Both the position numbers and the translations under genes were made by a program. DNA of 64,000 nucleotides from Scatophagus argus (taxonomy: Eukaryota; Chordata; Actinopteri; Scatophagidae): the NCBI RefSeq assembly GCF_020382885.2, contig NC_058510.1:9482862-9546861 (forward strand). The letters are read 5' to 3'. The notes below the pieces were generated by a model that had not been told where the DNA came from, ran no database searches, and saw only the letters and a list, made by a program, of their open reading frames with translations. Shown here piece after piece: positions 23,801 to 33,910 of the stretch (the stretch's first letter is position 1; the number at the start of each line of letters is the position of its first letter).

Positions 23801-26800
23801 AGCAGGCTTACATTTGCAATGATTAGTCTGTAAAATGCTGCACTATAAATGAAAAAAACTCATCTTAAACCTGGCTGACCTTTTCAAATTTAGTTTGAGA
23901 AATTCAAGAAAGTTTGGGCAGGAATAAAAAAATTGCTCTGTTGTAATCTTTAGTTTCTACTTTAGAAACTTTTGCCTCCAAAAAGACCATAAATCATATC
24001 AAATCACAGTAAAATGTTCCCTTTTTTTGCCCCTCTATCAAATATAGCGCTGCCTCGTCTCTTTGTGGATGGGACAGGGAGGGAAGGAGACAATTAAAAA
24101 TGAATGAATGAGTTCTTTCCTTTCACACACGGAAAGGAAAAAAGCTGGGGAGACAGGAGCTTAGGTAACCAGACACTGAGGGAGGGAGAAAGGGAGGGAG
24201 AGCTATGTTTTATTAACATACTCACACACATTCTCCTATGCAGCCCTGAGCCCCTGGCAGCCCAAGTAAACAACAGGTCCCTGTCAGGTGTGTGTGTGTG
24301 TGATGAGGGAGAGTTACCTGTAGGCATGTGTGTCAAAGTGAGGGTCCCATCCTTTGTGCCGCTATCGCTTGTATCAGTATTTGAGTCCTCTCCTGCGCCG
24401 TCTCACTCCCCCAGTCGTTACCGGTGATTCTGTACCGTTCTGCCTCGCGGCCAGACGGCGTCCTGCTGGACGTGGATTCCATTCAAATGGCTGAGCCATA
24501 CAAGAAGGTGAGGCTGGGTGGCCGACCAGAGTCAGGTTTGACCCGTGTGAGCGTGATTTCACAGGCATGCGGCAGGTGTATTTTGGCACAGGATGATGAA
24601 CTAAGGAGAGTGTTTTCCAGCCTGTTGTTTGGTCTTCGTCGCTGACCAGCATGGTGTTCAGTTAATAACCCTCAAACAGATTATCTGATGCTGAGAGATG
24701 CTCACCAGGTTATGGTGTATGGCTGTTTTCAGTGTTTTTATGGAACTTTTTCTTTGTTGAACATCTGCTTTAGCATAATAACCTGTGTTGTAAGAATTTG
24801 ACTAAATCACTTGGTATCCTGGTAAGCATGGAGTCTGTTTTCTGTTGTTGACCAGCTAAGATTTTGCTGAAGTCTGAGTGTGTCAACTGGATACAAAGAA
24901 ACACAGAAGCTGAAGGTGCGTGTCGTTTTGTGTGGATGTTTCCTGTCTCACCCACACCTGCATGTGCTCCTGTGCGACGTCGTTTCCACAGGTGTTTGTG
25001 GAGCTGAATGAGCTGACTATGGACAAGAACCAAGAGATGCAGTGGAAGGAAACGGCTCGTTGGATCAAGTTTGAGGAAGACGTGGAGGAGGAGACGGATC
25101 GATGGGGGAAACCTCACGTGGCCTCGCTGTCTTTCCGCAGTTTGCTGGAGCTCCGAAAGACCATCTCACATGGTAGGAGACAGAAACATGGTTAATATTA
25201 TAAATATATAATATAAACGTCTGTGGCGCTGTGCGTAGAGTGCTCGGCTAAGTATGTGTGGGTCCACAGGTGCAGTGCTGCTGGATCTGGACCAGAAGAC
25301 CCTGCCTGGCATCGCTCACCAGGTCGTGGAGCAGATGATCATTTCTGACCAGATCAAAGCTGAGGACCGAGCCAACGTCCTGAGGGCCCTGCTGCTGAAA
25401 CACAGGTGACTGCAACAAGCATGCAGTGAACTCTCTTCAGAGGGATATTAAGTGAGCTGTCGAGAGAATTTCAGCTGTACTGGCTTTGTTTCTTTCTACC
25501 ACGAAACTGGCAGAGCCCTCTTTAAGGTTATAATGCAAGGTTTACCGCAATCCTACTACTGCCTTGTCAATTGCTCTTTTAGTTTGTGACACTGCAGTGA
25601 CCAGTTGTTTTGTTGAAAGTGCAGATAGCACCTGGCAAAGCAGTTATGGCATCACTGGTCACTTACATTACCAGCTACCAACCTGTGAGTCAGGACCCCT
25701 GAAGAAAGTTAAATCTGAGGGTTTGTAAGATTAGGTGAAAAGAACTTCTCCATACACTCTCCACCAGCTCAGTCACGTGGTCTTTGGGTTTGTGAGGAAA
25801 AGAAGGAAAAATCACTTTTACTCCAACGCTAAGGACATAACCTGCAAGTAGACATCTCTTAATGTTAAATTTCATTACAGTGGGCATGTTGACACAAGAC
25901 TACACTTTCAAAGCTAACCATAGTTCATGCTGTTAATTGCCAATAATGGCAAATGTTGTTTGCTTGTAACGGAATTTAATTATTGTTTTTTACTCCAACT
26001 GTTGCACACTTCCTGCTCCTAGGTTGCTTCATGCCTTGTCACTGCCTCTCTTCCTCCTGCTCACCCTCTCTCTGCCTCTCCCTGCCTCCCCTAGTCACCC
26101 GAGCGATGAGAAGGAGCACAGTAGCCCTTTCCCCAGGAACATCTCGGCAGCCAGCCTGGGCAGTCTGATAACACATCACCACAGTGCCAATCACACCCAC
26201 CAGCCAGAGCCGTCTGTGACCGACCCGCTCATGGGCACCACCCACACCACAGGGAACACCGACACACGCATCGACATGGAGAAGAACGAGATGCAGGTGA
26301 GTCTGGAAGTGAAGTGTTTTCCAAAAGTCTCAGCGTTTCAACCATTATCCCGATGTCACTTCTTGTGTTGCTTTTCCCTATGCAGCAGAAGGAGCCGACT
26401 TTGCTGTCCGGTATGCATCGTTCAAAGTCCAAACATGAACTGAAGCTGCTGGAGAAGATTCCTGAAAACGCTGAGGCCACTGTTGTCCTCGTGGGTGAGT
26501 TATCTCCCACTGAAGCCTTGTAAACCACGATCACTTCACTCAAAATATCAGTCTGAAATCGCTTCCCTCATTTTTCAATGTTATGGTGTGCTGTCTTGCT
26601 GATTGTTGACTGTCATGTCCCACTGTCCCCCAGGCAGTGTGGACTTCCTGGAGCAGCCCACCATGGCGTTTGTGCGGCTGCAGGAAGCCGTGGAGCTGGA
26701 GTCCGTCCTTGAGGTCCCCGTGCCGGTAAGGTTCCTCTTCGTTCTGCTGGGACCCGCCACCACGAGCATGGACTACCACCAGATAGGACGCTCTATCTCC

Positions 26801-29800
26801 ACACTCATGTCTGACAAGGTGAGCGAGGCGTAGACATCAGGGGATTGCAATAACAGCTACTGATCCAATGTTAAGGCCTGCAAAACAAGAGGCAAACTAC
26901 AGAGAACCATACTGTAGATGGACCTTATTTTATTAGTTAAAATTTTAAAATCTTACTCGCCATCCAGCAATTCCACGAGGCAGCCTACCTGGCGGACGAC
27001 AGGCAGGACCTGCTGAACGCCATCAACAGCTTTTTGGACTGCAGCATCGTGCTGCCGCCTTCAGAGATGGGAGGGGATGAGCTGCTGCGCTCTGTCGCTC
27101 GCTTTCAGAGGGAGATGCTGCGTAAGAGGGAGGAGCAGGAGGTCAAGCTGTTGGCCAAGGAGCCTAAAAGCCTTAAAGAGAAAGGTGAGGATCTCCACAT
27201 ACACATATCTGTGAATCAAAAGAAATTTCACGATGTGACTTCCCGTCAATGTAATTAACAACCTGCTCTTTCAGAGGCCCTCCTCACACCCATGAAAAAG
27301 TCAGACGACCCGTTGGAGCGCACCAGACGCCCTTTTGGTGGGATGATACAAGACGTGCGACGCCGTTACCCAAAGTACCTCAGCGACTTCAAGGACGCCC
27401 TGAACAGTCAGTGCATGGCTGCCATTATCTTTATCTACTTTGCTGCCCTGTCTCCAGCCATAACATTCGGAGGCCTACTGGGTGAGTTGCACATGGGAAA
27501 GTGAGAGTCAAGTTACTGTGGATTCAAAGCTTATCGTCTCACATTTCAAATCCTTTTCGTGTTTCTGTATTGATGGTTCGCTCAACGATCTATAGATGTC
27601 AAGTCAAGTCAAGTCAACTTTATTTGTATAGCCCATTTTTACAAGCAGTTTGTCTCAAAGGGCTTAACATAACATCAGCAACATCCTCTGCCCTTCGACC
27701 CTCACATCGACTAAGGAAAAACTCCCAGAAAAACCTTTAACAGGAAAAAATGGAAGAAACCTCAGGGTGAGCAACAGAGGAGGGATCCCTCACCCAGGAC
27801 GGGCAGACGTGCAATGGATGTTGTACACAGATGAGCCTTGAAACTTTGCCTGTGTTCATTATGGTGTTAATTTGTTGTGTCTGTTTGTTGCTAGGTGAGA
27901 AGACGGACGGTCTGATTGGTGTTTCTGAGCTGATTGTGTCGACAGCAGTGCAAGGTGTGATCTTCTGCTTGCTCGGAGCACAGCCGCTACTCGTTGTGGG
28001 CTTCTCTGGCCCCCTGCTGGTCTTTGAAGAAGCTTTTTATAGTGTAAGTTGATAAAGAATAAATTAGTTCACTAAGAATAACAACATAACAAAAGCTTGT
28101 GGTTTTAAGCTTCTAATTTGTATGGCTGTAGTTTTAAAGCCTGTGAAAACTTTTTGGTATTTCTCTCTAACTGTAAATAATTCTAACTGAAAAAAACAAA
28201 TCAAAATTATGTGAAAGAGGTAGTTAAACATTTGGGCAAGAATGTTTTTTTTGCTTTCTCGTTGAGTCATAAGATGCCATTTACATGTCATGTGGTTAGC
28301 ATATGCAATTATAGAGAATCAATTCCTCAATTCAGTTTATTATTGCTGTTGTCAAAACTTTCCAGTGGATGACAAGAGTTTCTTTGCTTCGTGTCCTCGC
28401 AGTTCTGCAAAGCAAACGATATGGAGTACTTGACGGGCCGCGTCTGGATCGGGTTTTGGCTTATCATCATCGTAATAGTCACAGTTGCCTTCGAGGGAAG
28501 CTTCCTGGTCCGCTTCGTCTCCCGCTTCACCCAGGAGATCTTCTCCTTCCTCATTTCCCTCATCTTCATCTGCGAGACCTTCATCAAGCTCATCAAGGTA
28601 CGCCAGAGACTTGACAACTCCTGATTACATGAAGTTTTTGTTGACACGCTGCTGGTCCACGACACTAAAGTGAATAGACAGTTTTGGATGGTATTCAAAC
28701 TTCAGGGTCGAAATGAGTATGTCTTCCTAACAACTGCACCTGAAATCATTCTGAGATTGATTGACCTTGAAACATAAATGGATTAAGAGTTTAACTATTA
28801 TCCAGGCTTATGACTCTGGAAGGTTTGCTATTTTTAAGTTTTATGGCACAGACTTGAAAGGCGTTTGGCTACAGGAAAATCTCATTTTCCAGAAAGTGTG
28901 GTTTGTGATACCTCAAAGAATGATAAATAATAATCCCTTGAAGGAAGGTACTAGTGTGCACGTGTATGTGTGTGTGCGCACATATTTGTGTGTGTATTCT
29001 GTTGTGAAATAATCGGCATTAATATGAACCCTCTGTGTCGTCGGGCAGATTTTCAAGGAGCACCCGCTGAAGCGCTGTTCCCTCGATAACAGCACAGAAG
29101 GGGGCGCCTCAGCAGAGAACATCACACTGATGCTGAGCAACAACACCCAGCCGGTGACGGTGTCGGTCCGAGGCGAGCCCAACACTGCGCTGCTCTCTCT
29201 GGTTCTCATGGCGGGAACATTTTTCATCGCTTTTTACCTGCGCAAGTTCAAGAACAGCGCGTTCTTCCCTGGCAGGGTGAGGAGCTCATTTCACTTTAAC
29301 GCATAAATCCTGCAACATTAACAATTAGTGAGCTTGAGAAGTACTGCACATTTTTGTTTTTTACCATCAAACAGGACCAAACCAGAGCATGCGATGCTAA
29401 GCTAACCAGCTGCAGGCTATCGCTTCATATTTAGCACAGAGATAAAAACAAAATGTCTACACTGGCTTCAGACTTAGATTATTGAAATTAGAAACATTAG
29501 TTGACAAAACCATATTTAACCATATTGCATGATTTTCTTTGTTCTCTGTGTTTTAAAAAATAACTTTTTAAAAAATGTTTAAAAGTTTGTGATTATCCTC
29601 GGATATAATTTATGAAACTGCCAGTTCTCAACATTGTGTGACGTTCAGTTTCGCAGGATTATTGGAGATTTTGGTGTACCAATTGCCATCCTCATCATGG
29701 TCCTGGTGGATTACAGCATAAACGACACGTACACACAGGTAAGACTGAAACGCTGTCACTCATTCTTATGTAAGTGTTGACATTCGGCTTCATGTTTGCA

Positions 29801-31953
29801 TTAATGCAGACTGACAACACAGACGTTCGCTTTCACTGTCACTCTCACTTCTGTCCTCGTCCTCCTCTTCTATCCAGAAACTGAGCGTTCCTCGAGGTTT
29901 CTCTGTGACGAGTCCCAGTAAGCGTGGCTGGATCATCAGTCCTCTGGGCTCCGACGGTGGATTCCCCATCTGGATGATGTTTGCCTGCTGTTTGCCTGCT
30001 CTGCTGGTTTTCATCCTCATCTTCATGGAGACTCAGATCACCACGTGAGTCACAGCTCGAGTATCAACATAACTATTCCACATTATGACAGAGCTGTGTA
30101 TCATAATGATATTTTAGGAGTAAGTTTGTTTTCTTCTGTCGACTAGAAAGGGTGATAAAACGTTTAAAGGTTTTTCAGACAGTTTGATAACAGTAATAAA
30201 CTTTTCTTCATAGCACCTTACATATTTTAAAAGGCAGCTTACAGGATTTTATTGCATTCATTAGAAAGATTTGTTTTTGAGGACTTTTCATTATGTTTAT
30301 GTTGTTCACGTGTCTTCCCGCTCCACACAGCCTGATAGTGAGTAAGAAGGAGCGGATGCTGGTGAAGGGATCTGGTTTCCATCTGGACCTGCTGCTCATC
30401 GTGGTGCTGGGCGGCAGCTCAGCTCTATTCGGCCTGCCGTGGATGGCTGCCGCAACCGTTCGCTCTGTAACCCACGTCAACGCCCTGACTGTCATGAGTA
30501 AGGCGGTTGCCCCCGGAGACAAGCCTCGCATCCAGGAGGTGAAGGAGCAGAGGGTCACCGGGCTCCTGGTGGCCATCTTGGTTGGTTAGTATCACACACT
30601 GCTGCTCTCTGTGGAAACCAAATGCAAAAAATGCAGTGTTTAAAGTTGAATATTTTTTGCCTTGTAAAATGGAATCTTAGCATTTAATGTCCCATTTCTT
30701 CCTCTCCTCAGGTTTGTCCATCGTGATAGGCGACCTGCTGCGGCAGATCCCGCTGGCGGTGCTGTTTGGGATCTTCCTCTACATGGGTGTGATGTCCCTT
30801 AATGGCATCCAGCTAACAGAGCGGATGATGCTGCTACTCATGCCACCAAAGTATCACCCTGACCACACTTATGTACGCAAGGTGAGTGGAGCGTTTATTT
30901 GGGAAGTGTTGGTTCGGTCTCCTCGTCATAGGTCAAATTATGAAATGTGAGAAGGTCACCAGTTGCTGTTTCCTGCAACTAACAACAATTTACATGATTT
31001 TGCTACAGAATGTTTTTAAATGCATTAACAGCTTAAAAGCTCTAAGATATTCCCAGTGAAGGTTTGGCACTTTAAGCAGTCTTGACTACATATATTGTCA
31101 ACCTTAGGATTACAGGATTTGATTTGTCAGCAGTAATGCTTTTATCCTTGTAACAACATTCACCTTCATCTTCGGTTTTTATCTGGTCTCACACTACTGC
31201 TGAATGATCTGCGTTTCCTTCCAGGTCCGCACGCTCCGTATGCATCTGTTCACCTGCATCCAGCTGGTGTGTTTGGCGGTCCTGTGGGCTGTAATGTCGA
31301 CCCAGGCGTCGCTGGCTTTCCCCTTCGTCCTCATCCTCACAGTCCCTGTCAAGATGTTCCTGCTGCGCCGCATCTTCACAGCCAGAGAGATGGCATGCGT
31401 AAGTTAGCCACGGGGGGGCGCTCTATGCTGCTTTATGCGCCCACAATTTGGACGACAGAAGATCATTTTCAAAGGCAGTGTTCAATTAAATTCTGAATTA
31501 CATGCAGACTTGAAGAAAATCATTTAATAAAGCTGCACAGGATCTGTAACTGCATGACTGCACTGATGATAATTTTACTTTAGTTGTGTAATAGCAACAC
31601 AGAAGGAGAAACATATTCTGTACTTGTGAACTTGTGTACTTGTGTTTACACTGAAGTTTTGGAAAGTATAGCACCAAACATTCAATTTATGTTACGTTTA
31701 TGTTGTGCTTATTTATTTATTTTTTCATATGTAATAATCCCTTTTTCTGTTCAAACTGTGATGCCTGATTGTTGGTTTGGAAGATGAAGATACAAAGAAG
31801 ACGTTTGTTGTTGTTGTAACAAAATGTTTTAAGTTCAGATTGTTAATCCTGATGTCTCCTCCCCTCCTCCAGCTGGATGCGGACGACGCAGAGCCAAAGT
31901 TTGACGAGCGCGAGTGTCAGGATGAGTACTCGGAGATGCACATGCCCGTGTAA
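8372..31953 (+). CDS. slc4a2: anion exchange protein 2 (AE2), chloride/bicarbonate exchanger, 22 coding exons
   Basis: The gene encodes an electroneutral plasma-membrane Cl-/HCO3- exchanger of the SLC4 family that controls cell pH and volume. Coding segments are 8372-8431, 17522-17690, 17840-18069, 19317-19441, 20359-20579, 23269-23405, 24992-25172, 25270-25405, 26095-26296, 26386-26494, 26634-26818, 26968-27184, 27275-27481, 27895-28043, 28403-28597, 29049-29276, 29649-29738, 29878-30044, 30331-30584, 30712-30881, 31225-31398 and 31873-31953. All introns are GT-AG and all phases agree. The sum is 3687 bases, 1228 residues, close to mammalian AE2 (about 1240). The N-terminal cytosolic domain carries the [12 protein letters not shown] block, and the membrane domain carries [17 protein letters not shown]. 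The C terminus has [12 protein letters not shown], like the carbonic-anhydrase-binding tail of AE1. AE3 is less likely because the N-terminal blocks ([20 protein letters not shown]) fit AE2 better. Whether it is the a or b fish duplicate cannot be told. Confidence 0.95.
11605..11770 (+). repeat. dispersed repeat, TTTCTTGTTGAGAG family
   Basis: The copy carries CAGTTTCACACTCTTGGAAA, CTTTCTTGTTGAGAGTTTAG and AAAACAGCTCACCTGGCTCTG. These are blocks of a very common percomorph interspersed repeat. Related pieces lie at 11895-12190, 28200-28275 and 29360-29460. Confidence 0.55.
11895..12190. repeat. fold-back copy of the TTAGCTTAGC repeat family
   Basis: The left half is in forward order (CACTTTCTTGTTGAG, then AAATATGAAGCAATCAG, then GTTAGCTTAGCATA). 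The right half carries the downstream blocks in the reverse orientation (TTAATTGGTGAGTTTAG, then TTTGGACAAAGCCAGGCTAG). This looks like two copies joined in opposite orientation, or an internal inversion. Confidence 0.5.
13560..13765 (+). repeat. dispersed repeat, GATGGATTGCCATT family (3' part)
   Basis: Only the downstream blocks are present: AAACTAATGACCTTCCCGTC, TGTACTTTGTGTCAAGTGCT and TGTTAGCATG words, then CTCGCAGAGCTGCATGGCTT. It matches the 3' end of the copy at 61120-61830. Confidence 0.55.
14707..14715 (+). other. slc4a2: candidate alternative first coding exon of slc4a2 (MSE)
   Basis: ATG AGC GAG is followed at once by a consensus donor, GTAAGT (14716), in phase 0. That joins in frame to the exon at 17522 and would give a protein starting [11 protein letters not shown], 17 residues shorter than the form from 8372. 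Mammalian AE2 is known to have variants with short alternative N termini from internal promoters, so the arrangement is plausible. The 5' limit of the exon is not visible. An upstream in-frame ORF at 14500-14694 ends just before this ATG. Confidence 0.4.
17522..18069 (+). other. slc4a2: slc4a2 coding exons 2-3: variable N-terminal tail, acidic and His-rich
   Basis: The exons are 17522-17690 and 17840-18069. They cover residues 21-153. The first includes [11 protein letters not shown] and HNYHEEDIE, close to the matching mammalian AE2 block. The split codon across the intron restores Tyr in [14 protein letters not shown], a conserved His-rich segment. It is followed by a basic [11 protein letters not shown] stretch and a Glu-rich run at about residues 123-136. 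The intron between them ends in a run of A that precedes the acceptor tract CATCCTCTCCCCAG. Confidence 0.93.
18200..18540. repeat. ATTAAT-rich interspersed repeat, long copy
   Basis: The blocks GATTATCGATTAATCTACCG, TGATTAATCATTTTGCC, CAGTCCAAAACCCCAAAACA and GGCATTTTTTTTGCTTAAAAA match a very common percomorph intronic repeat. The antisense frame at 18261-18518 is repeat-derived. Confidence 0.6.
19317..20579 (+). other. slc4a2: slc4a2 coding exons 4-5: N-terminal cytosolic tail
   Basis: The exons are 19317-19441 and 20359-20579. They encode residues 154 to the start of 269. The first opens [12 protein letters not shown], which parallels the AE2 FFLQEDD segment. The second contains the conserved [18 protein letters not shown] and [17 protein letters not shown] blocks. 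Donors are GTGAGT in both cases, and the split codons (phase 2, then phase 1) are restored cleanly. Confidence 0.92.
20800..20861. repeat. CT microsatellite
   Basis: About 30 uninterrupted CT units lie in the slc4a2 intron. The surrounding open frame at 20706-20891 is an artefact of the repeat. Confidence 0.95.
21590..22160. other. GC-richer intronic block with no exon
   Basis: The block is noticeably richer in GC than the flanking intron. It contains a run of about 14 C near 21682-21695 and motif-dense sequence around 21800-21850 (for example TTAAATTAGCTGTTCCTGC). No acceptor/donor pair with protein similarity was found. It could be a regulatory element of slc4a2. Confidence 0.25.
23269..23405 (+). 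other. slc4a2: slc4a2 coding exon 6
   Basis: The exon completes Ser269 and encodes [20 protein letters not shown] through RTPHE (residue 314), ending at GTGAGG in phase 0. The [13 protein letters not shown] block is nearly invariant in AE2 and AE3. The stretch after it ([16 protein letters not shown]) is the less conserved linker before the folded cytosolic domain. Confidence 0.93.
23570..23720. repeat. ATTAAT-type repeat fragment
   Basis: The fragment includes AGTTTTCAGCCTATAAAATG, GATGTCTTAAAATAGCTGG and AATCAACTGTCCAAATCCCC. It is a diverged copy of the repeat seen at 18200-18540. Confidence 0.4.
24415..24507 (+). other. slc4a2: candidate in-frame cassette exon of slc4a2 (31 codons)
   Basis: The stretch is preceded by a pyrimidine-rich acceptor (TCTCACTCCCCCAG) and followed by AAG-GTGAGG. 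It is 93 bases long, open in phase 0, and lies between exons that end and begin in phase 0 (23405 and 24992). If included, it would add [16 protein letters not shown] through EPYKK after residue 314. I know of no counterpart in mammalian AE2. It could be a lineage-specific exon, a rare isoform or a coincidence. Confidence 0.4.
24992..25405 (+). other. slc4a2: slc4a2 coding exons 7-8: start of the folded cytosolic domain
   Basis: The exons are 24992-25172 and 25270-25405. They encode [18 protein letters not shown], the [20 protein letters not shown] block, [15 protein letters not shown], then [18 protein letters not shown] and [15 protein letters not shown] (residues 315-420). This is the band-3 cytoplasmic fold. 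The WIKFEE region is known to matter for pH sensing in AE2. Splice phases are 1 and 2. Confidence 0.96.
26095..27184 (+). other. slc4a2: slc4a2 coding exons 9-12: cytosolic domain
   Basis: The exons are 26095-26296, 26386-26494, 26634-26818 and 26968-27184, covering about residues 420-658. Landmarks are [81 protein letters not shown] and [11 protein letters not shown]. The acceptor before 26386 is a CAGCAG tandem, so one Gln may be optional. A GTAAGG donor-like site inside the VPVPVRF coding block (26727) is ignored because the frame and similarity continue through it. Confidence 0.95.
27275..28043 (+). other. slc4a2: slc4a2 coding exons 13-14: entry into the membrane domain
   Basis: The exons are 27275-27481 and 27895-28043. 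They encode the juxtamembrane [19 protein letters not shown] (residues 678 onward), then [55 protein letters not shown] and [10 protein letters not shown]. These cover the first membrane spans of the exchanger. The family signature around residue 678 has Gln683 where Arg or Lys is usual (codon CAA at 27349). The intron between these exons contains a dispersed repeat. Confidence 0.96.
27598..27836 (+). repeat. dispersed percomorph repeat (TTTATTTGTATAGCCC type)
   Basis: The insertion begins with AAGTCAAGTC direct units, then CAACTTTATTTGTATAGCCC and CAGTTTGTCTCAAAGGGC. It continues through GGAAAAACTCCCAGAAAAAC to GAGGAGGGATCCCTCACCCA. Its first 60 or so bases recur at 57338-57408. It lies inside an slc4a2 intron and codes for nothing. 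Confidence 0.7.
28200..28275 (+). repeat. fragment of the TTTCTTGTTGAGAG repeat family
   Basis: The pieces AGTTAAACATTTGGGCAAGA and TGCTTTCTCGTTGAGTCATA match the 5' part of the repeat at 11605-11770. No more of the element is preserved here. Confidence 0.4.
28403..29276 (+). other. slc4a2: slc4a2 coding exons 15-16: membrane spans and large glycosylated loop
   Basis: The exons are 28403-28597 and 29049-29276 (residues 777-917). They encode [39 protein letters not shown], the ETFIKLIK end, then a hydrophilic loop. The loop has three N-glycosylation sequons (Asn855, Asn865, Asn872), as expected for the third extracellular loop of AE2. [20 protein letters not shown] follows. In the second family signature Cys833 (TGC at 28571) replaces the usual Tyr. 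Confidence 0.95.
29360..29460 (-). repeat. antisense fragment of the TTAGCTTAGC repeat family
   Basis: The stretch contains GCTAAGCTAACCAGCTGCAG and GCTTCATATTTAGCACAGAG. This is the reverse complement of the core of the repeat seen at 11895-12190. Confidence 0.5.
29649..30044 (+). other. slc4a2: slc4a2 coding exons 17-18: membrane domain
   Basis: The exons are 29649-29738 and 29878-30044 (residues 918 to 1003). They encode [63 protein letters not shown] and FMETQITT. Splicing is in phase 0, then phase 2. The block is nearly identical to the equivalent part of vertebrate AE1-AE3. Confidence 0.96.
30331..30881 (+). other. slc4a2: slc4a2 coding exons 19-20: membrane domain
   Basis: The exons are 30331-30584 and 30712-30881 (residues 1003-1144). 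They encode [39 protein letters not shown], the [19 protein letters not shown] loop, then [34 protein letters not shown] and [13 protein letters not shown]. The donor of exon 19 is GTTAGT, which is weaker than the others. Confidence 0.96.
31225..31953 (+). other. slc4a2: slc4a2 coding exons 21-22: last membrane segment and C-terminal tail
   Basis: The exons are 31225-31398 and 31873-31953 (residues 1145-1228 and stop TAA at 31951). They encode [40 protein letters not shown] and [11 protein letters not shown]. The cytosolic tail begins [12 protein letters not shown] and ends EMHMPV. The LDADD motif matches the carbonic anhydrase II contact described in AE1, and the MPV end matches AE2. Confidence 0.96.
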
Positions 31954-33910
31954 CCCGGAACAAGTTGTCCTGTTACCGCCCAACCACCTCTCACCGGACA
32001 CCTCCAGCGACCAATAAGCCCTTCAGACCTGAAACACTCACGGCTTGATGCCACATCTCTGCCTGCTCGCTGAGACATGAACGTACAGCACGTTGGAGGT
32101 CTGGTTGGTTGTTACTGTGGTCAAACTTTAGCTATAAAAGTTGCTTTTTATCACATTGCTGAGTGAAATCCAACTGAGGGGATCAAACAGATAGCAGGTG
32201 TTCACTCTGTTCACTACTTTTTTTAAAAAAATATATTTTTCAGGGGACAAGAGATTCCAAATCAAGTAATGTGATCTCGAGCTCAAAATTAAATTACAGT
32301 AGATGATAGATTTGCAAGACTGATTAATTTTTAGCCCTGAAAGGTTGCTCTGATTCACATTGAATATGTGGAGGATATATGGGATTTATTCTTTTACATT
32401 AACATGCAGAGTTATTGCGGTTCAAGTTTGTCGCTTTTCATGTTTTAAGCTCACCAAGCGCCTTATGAAGGAAATAAAAAGGTATAAGGTATACTACTAA
32501 GGTATGCTACTATACTATAATACTTTTTTTTCATTCTGCCTTTTCTTTTTTAAGACGGCTGATCACTTTACCCGTCGCCCCGAAGCTTGTAGCACTTTTG
32601 TAAGACACCGAATCTGAACAATGACTGTATTTTATGTAATCCTTTTTATCTCTTTAGGGTCCTCTTGAATCCCATAAATATCAATGTAGCTTCTCCTGTG
32701 ACTGATTTTTAGCCTGTGCTTCTTTAACCAAACATGTTGGGGCTCAAATGCAGCAAGTTGGGCTTTTATGTTAAATTATGTATCTGCAATGAATTAAAAT
32801 CACCAACAGAGGGAGATCTTGCAGCACTGTGATGATGATGTACCGAAAAAGAAAAACGGTACACGAAAATGCAATATTTCATTACACTAATGCCATGACA
32901 TCATGTTTGTCACGTTTTAGTAGAAACTTAACATTATAAATATACTCTAAATGTCTCCACGCACATGTTTAGGGCACTAATGTATTAATGTGGAGTTTGT
33001 TTTGAGGTCTCACTTGATCTATGGGAATCACTGTTTATTGGCTTCTCTGTGTATGTGCCAAATGTCTCATGTAAATAGTTTGTGATCAGAACAGTAAGCT
33101 GCAGTTCAGCCATCTCACATCTCCTAACATTGCTGTTAGCCTAAATTAGCAAAATTTCATAGTATAACATTCCTTCTCTTATCATAATTTTGCTCCTTTT
33201 TTTTGGCGTCTGCTAATTGTTAAACAGTTTATTCACCCTCATGTGAATTTGGTCGACCAAATTTCCACTCAAGCTGTTTAGACAATCTCAATATTCATAC
33301 ATGACAGGGGAAGGGAAGGATTTTAAAAATATATATATATATGGTTGTCCTTTTTTTGTTGTTTTGTTTTGTTTCTTGTTTTGTGTCATGTTGTATCAGT
33401 GTGACATGGATTGGTTAAAGCTTTGACTGTGTCAAATAACTTACATTTTTGGTCCTCTGTTACTCCTAAGCGTGTATTTCAGACACTACTTTCCCTTCAT
33501 AACTGTCCCATCACAGCCCAAAGGTCGTTGTGATCTTGTGCCTGTTCGGTGTCACAAAATCTCAAATGTCCCGAGGGACCATGAAGTGATCAGCAAGTGT
33601 CTGTGGTGTTTCTAAGGACGACACATGTGTTACAATAGTTTGCACTTTCAAGACAGTCACAAATCAAACATTTCTTCATTATTTATCTGTTGTAATATGA
33701 GGCATTACTGCTATTATTGCTGTATTCAGAGGATGTCACATAACCATTTGGCTGCTTCATGGCCGAGGACAATGAAGGGGATGTTAATGAGAAGTAGGCA
33801 GTGGAGTGCAGGGTCAGTTTTATGTTTGCTTATCGTGCCTGTGGATGGAGTGAAGGTAGTTTGCATATGCCAAAGTATCTGTCAAAGTCGTGAAGTGCTG
33901 ATACAATAAA
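31954..33910 (+). other. slc4a2: slc4a2 3' untranslated region
   Basis: About 1.95 kb of AT-rich non-coding sequence follows the stop. AATAAA occurs at 32473-32478, a possible proximal site, and at 33905-33910, a likely distal site. A second poly(A)-like word (ATTAAA) follows near 33990. The frame at 33625-33909 has no recognisable similarity. The exact mRNA end cannot be fixed from sequence. Confidence 0.6.

Noticed and set aside
26727-26732. GTAAGG donor-like site inside an slc4a2 exon
   Set aside because: The coding similarity ([14 protein letters not shown]) continues without interruption across the site.
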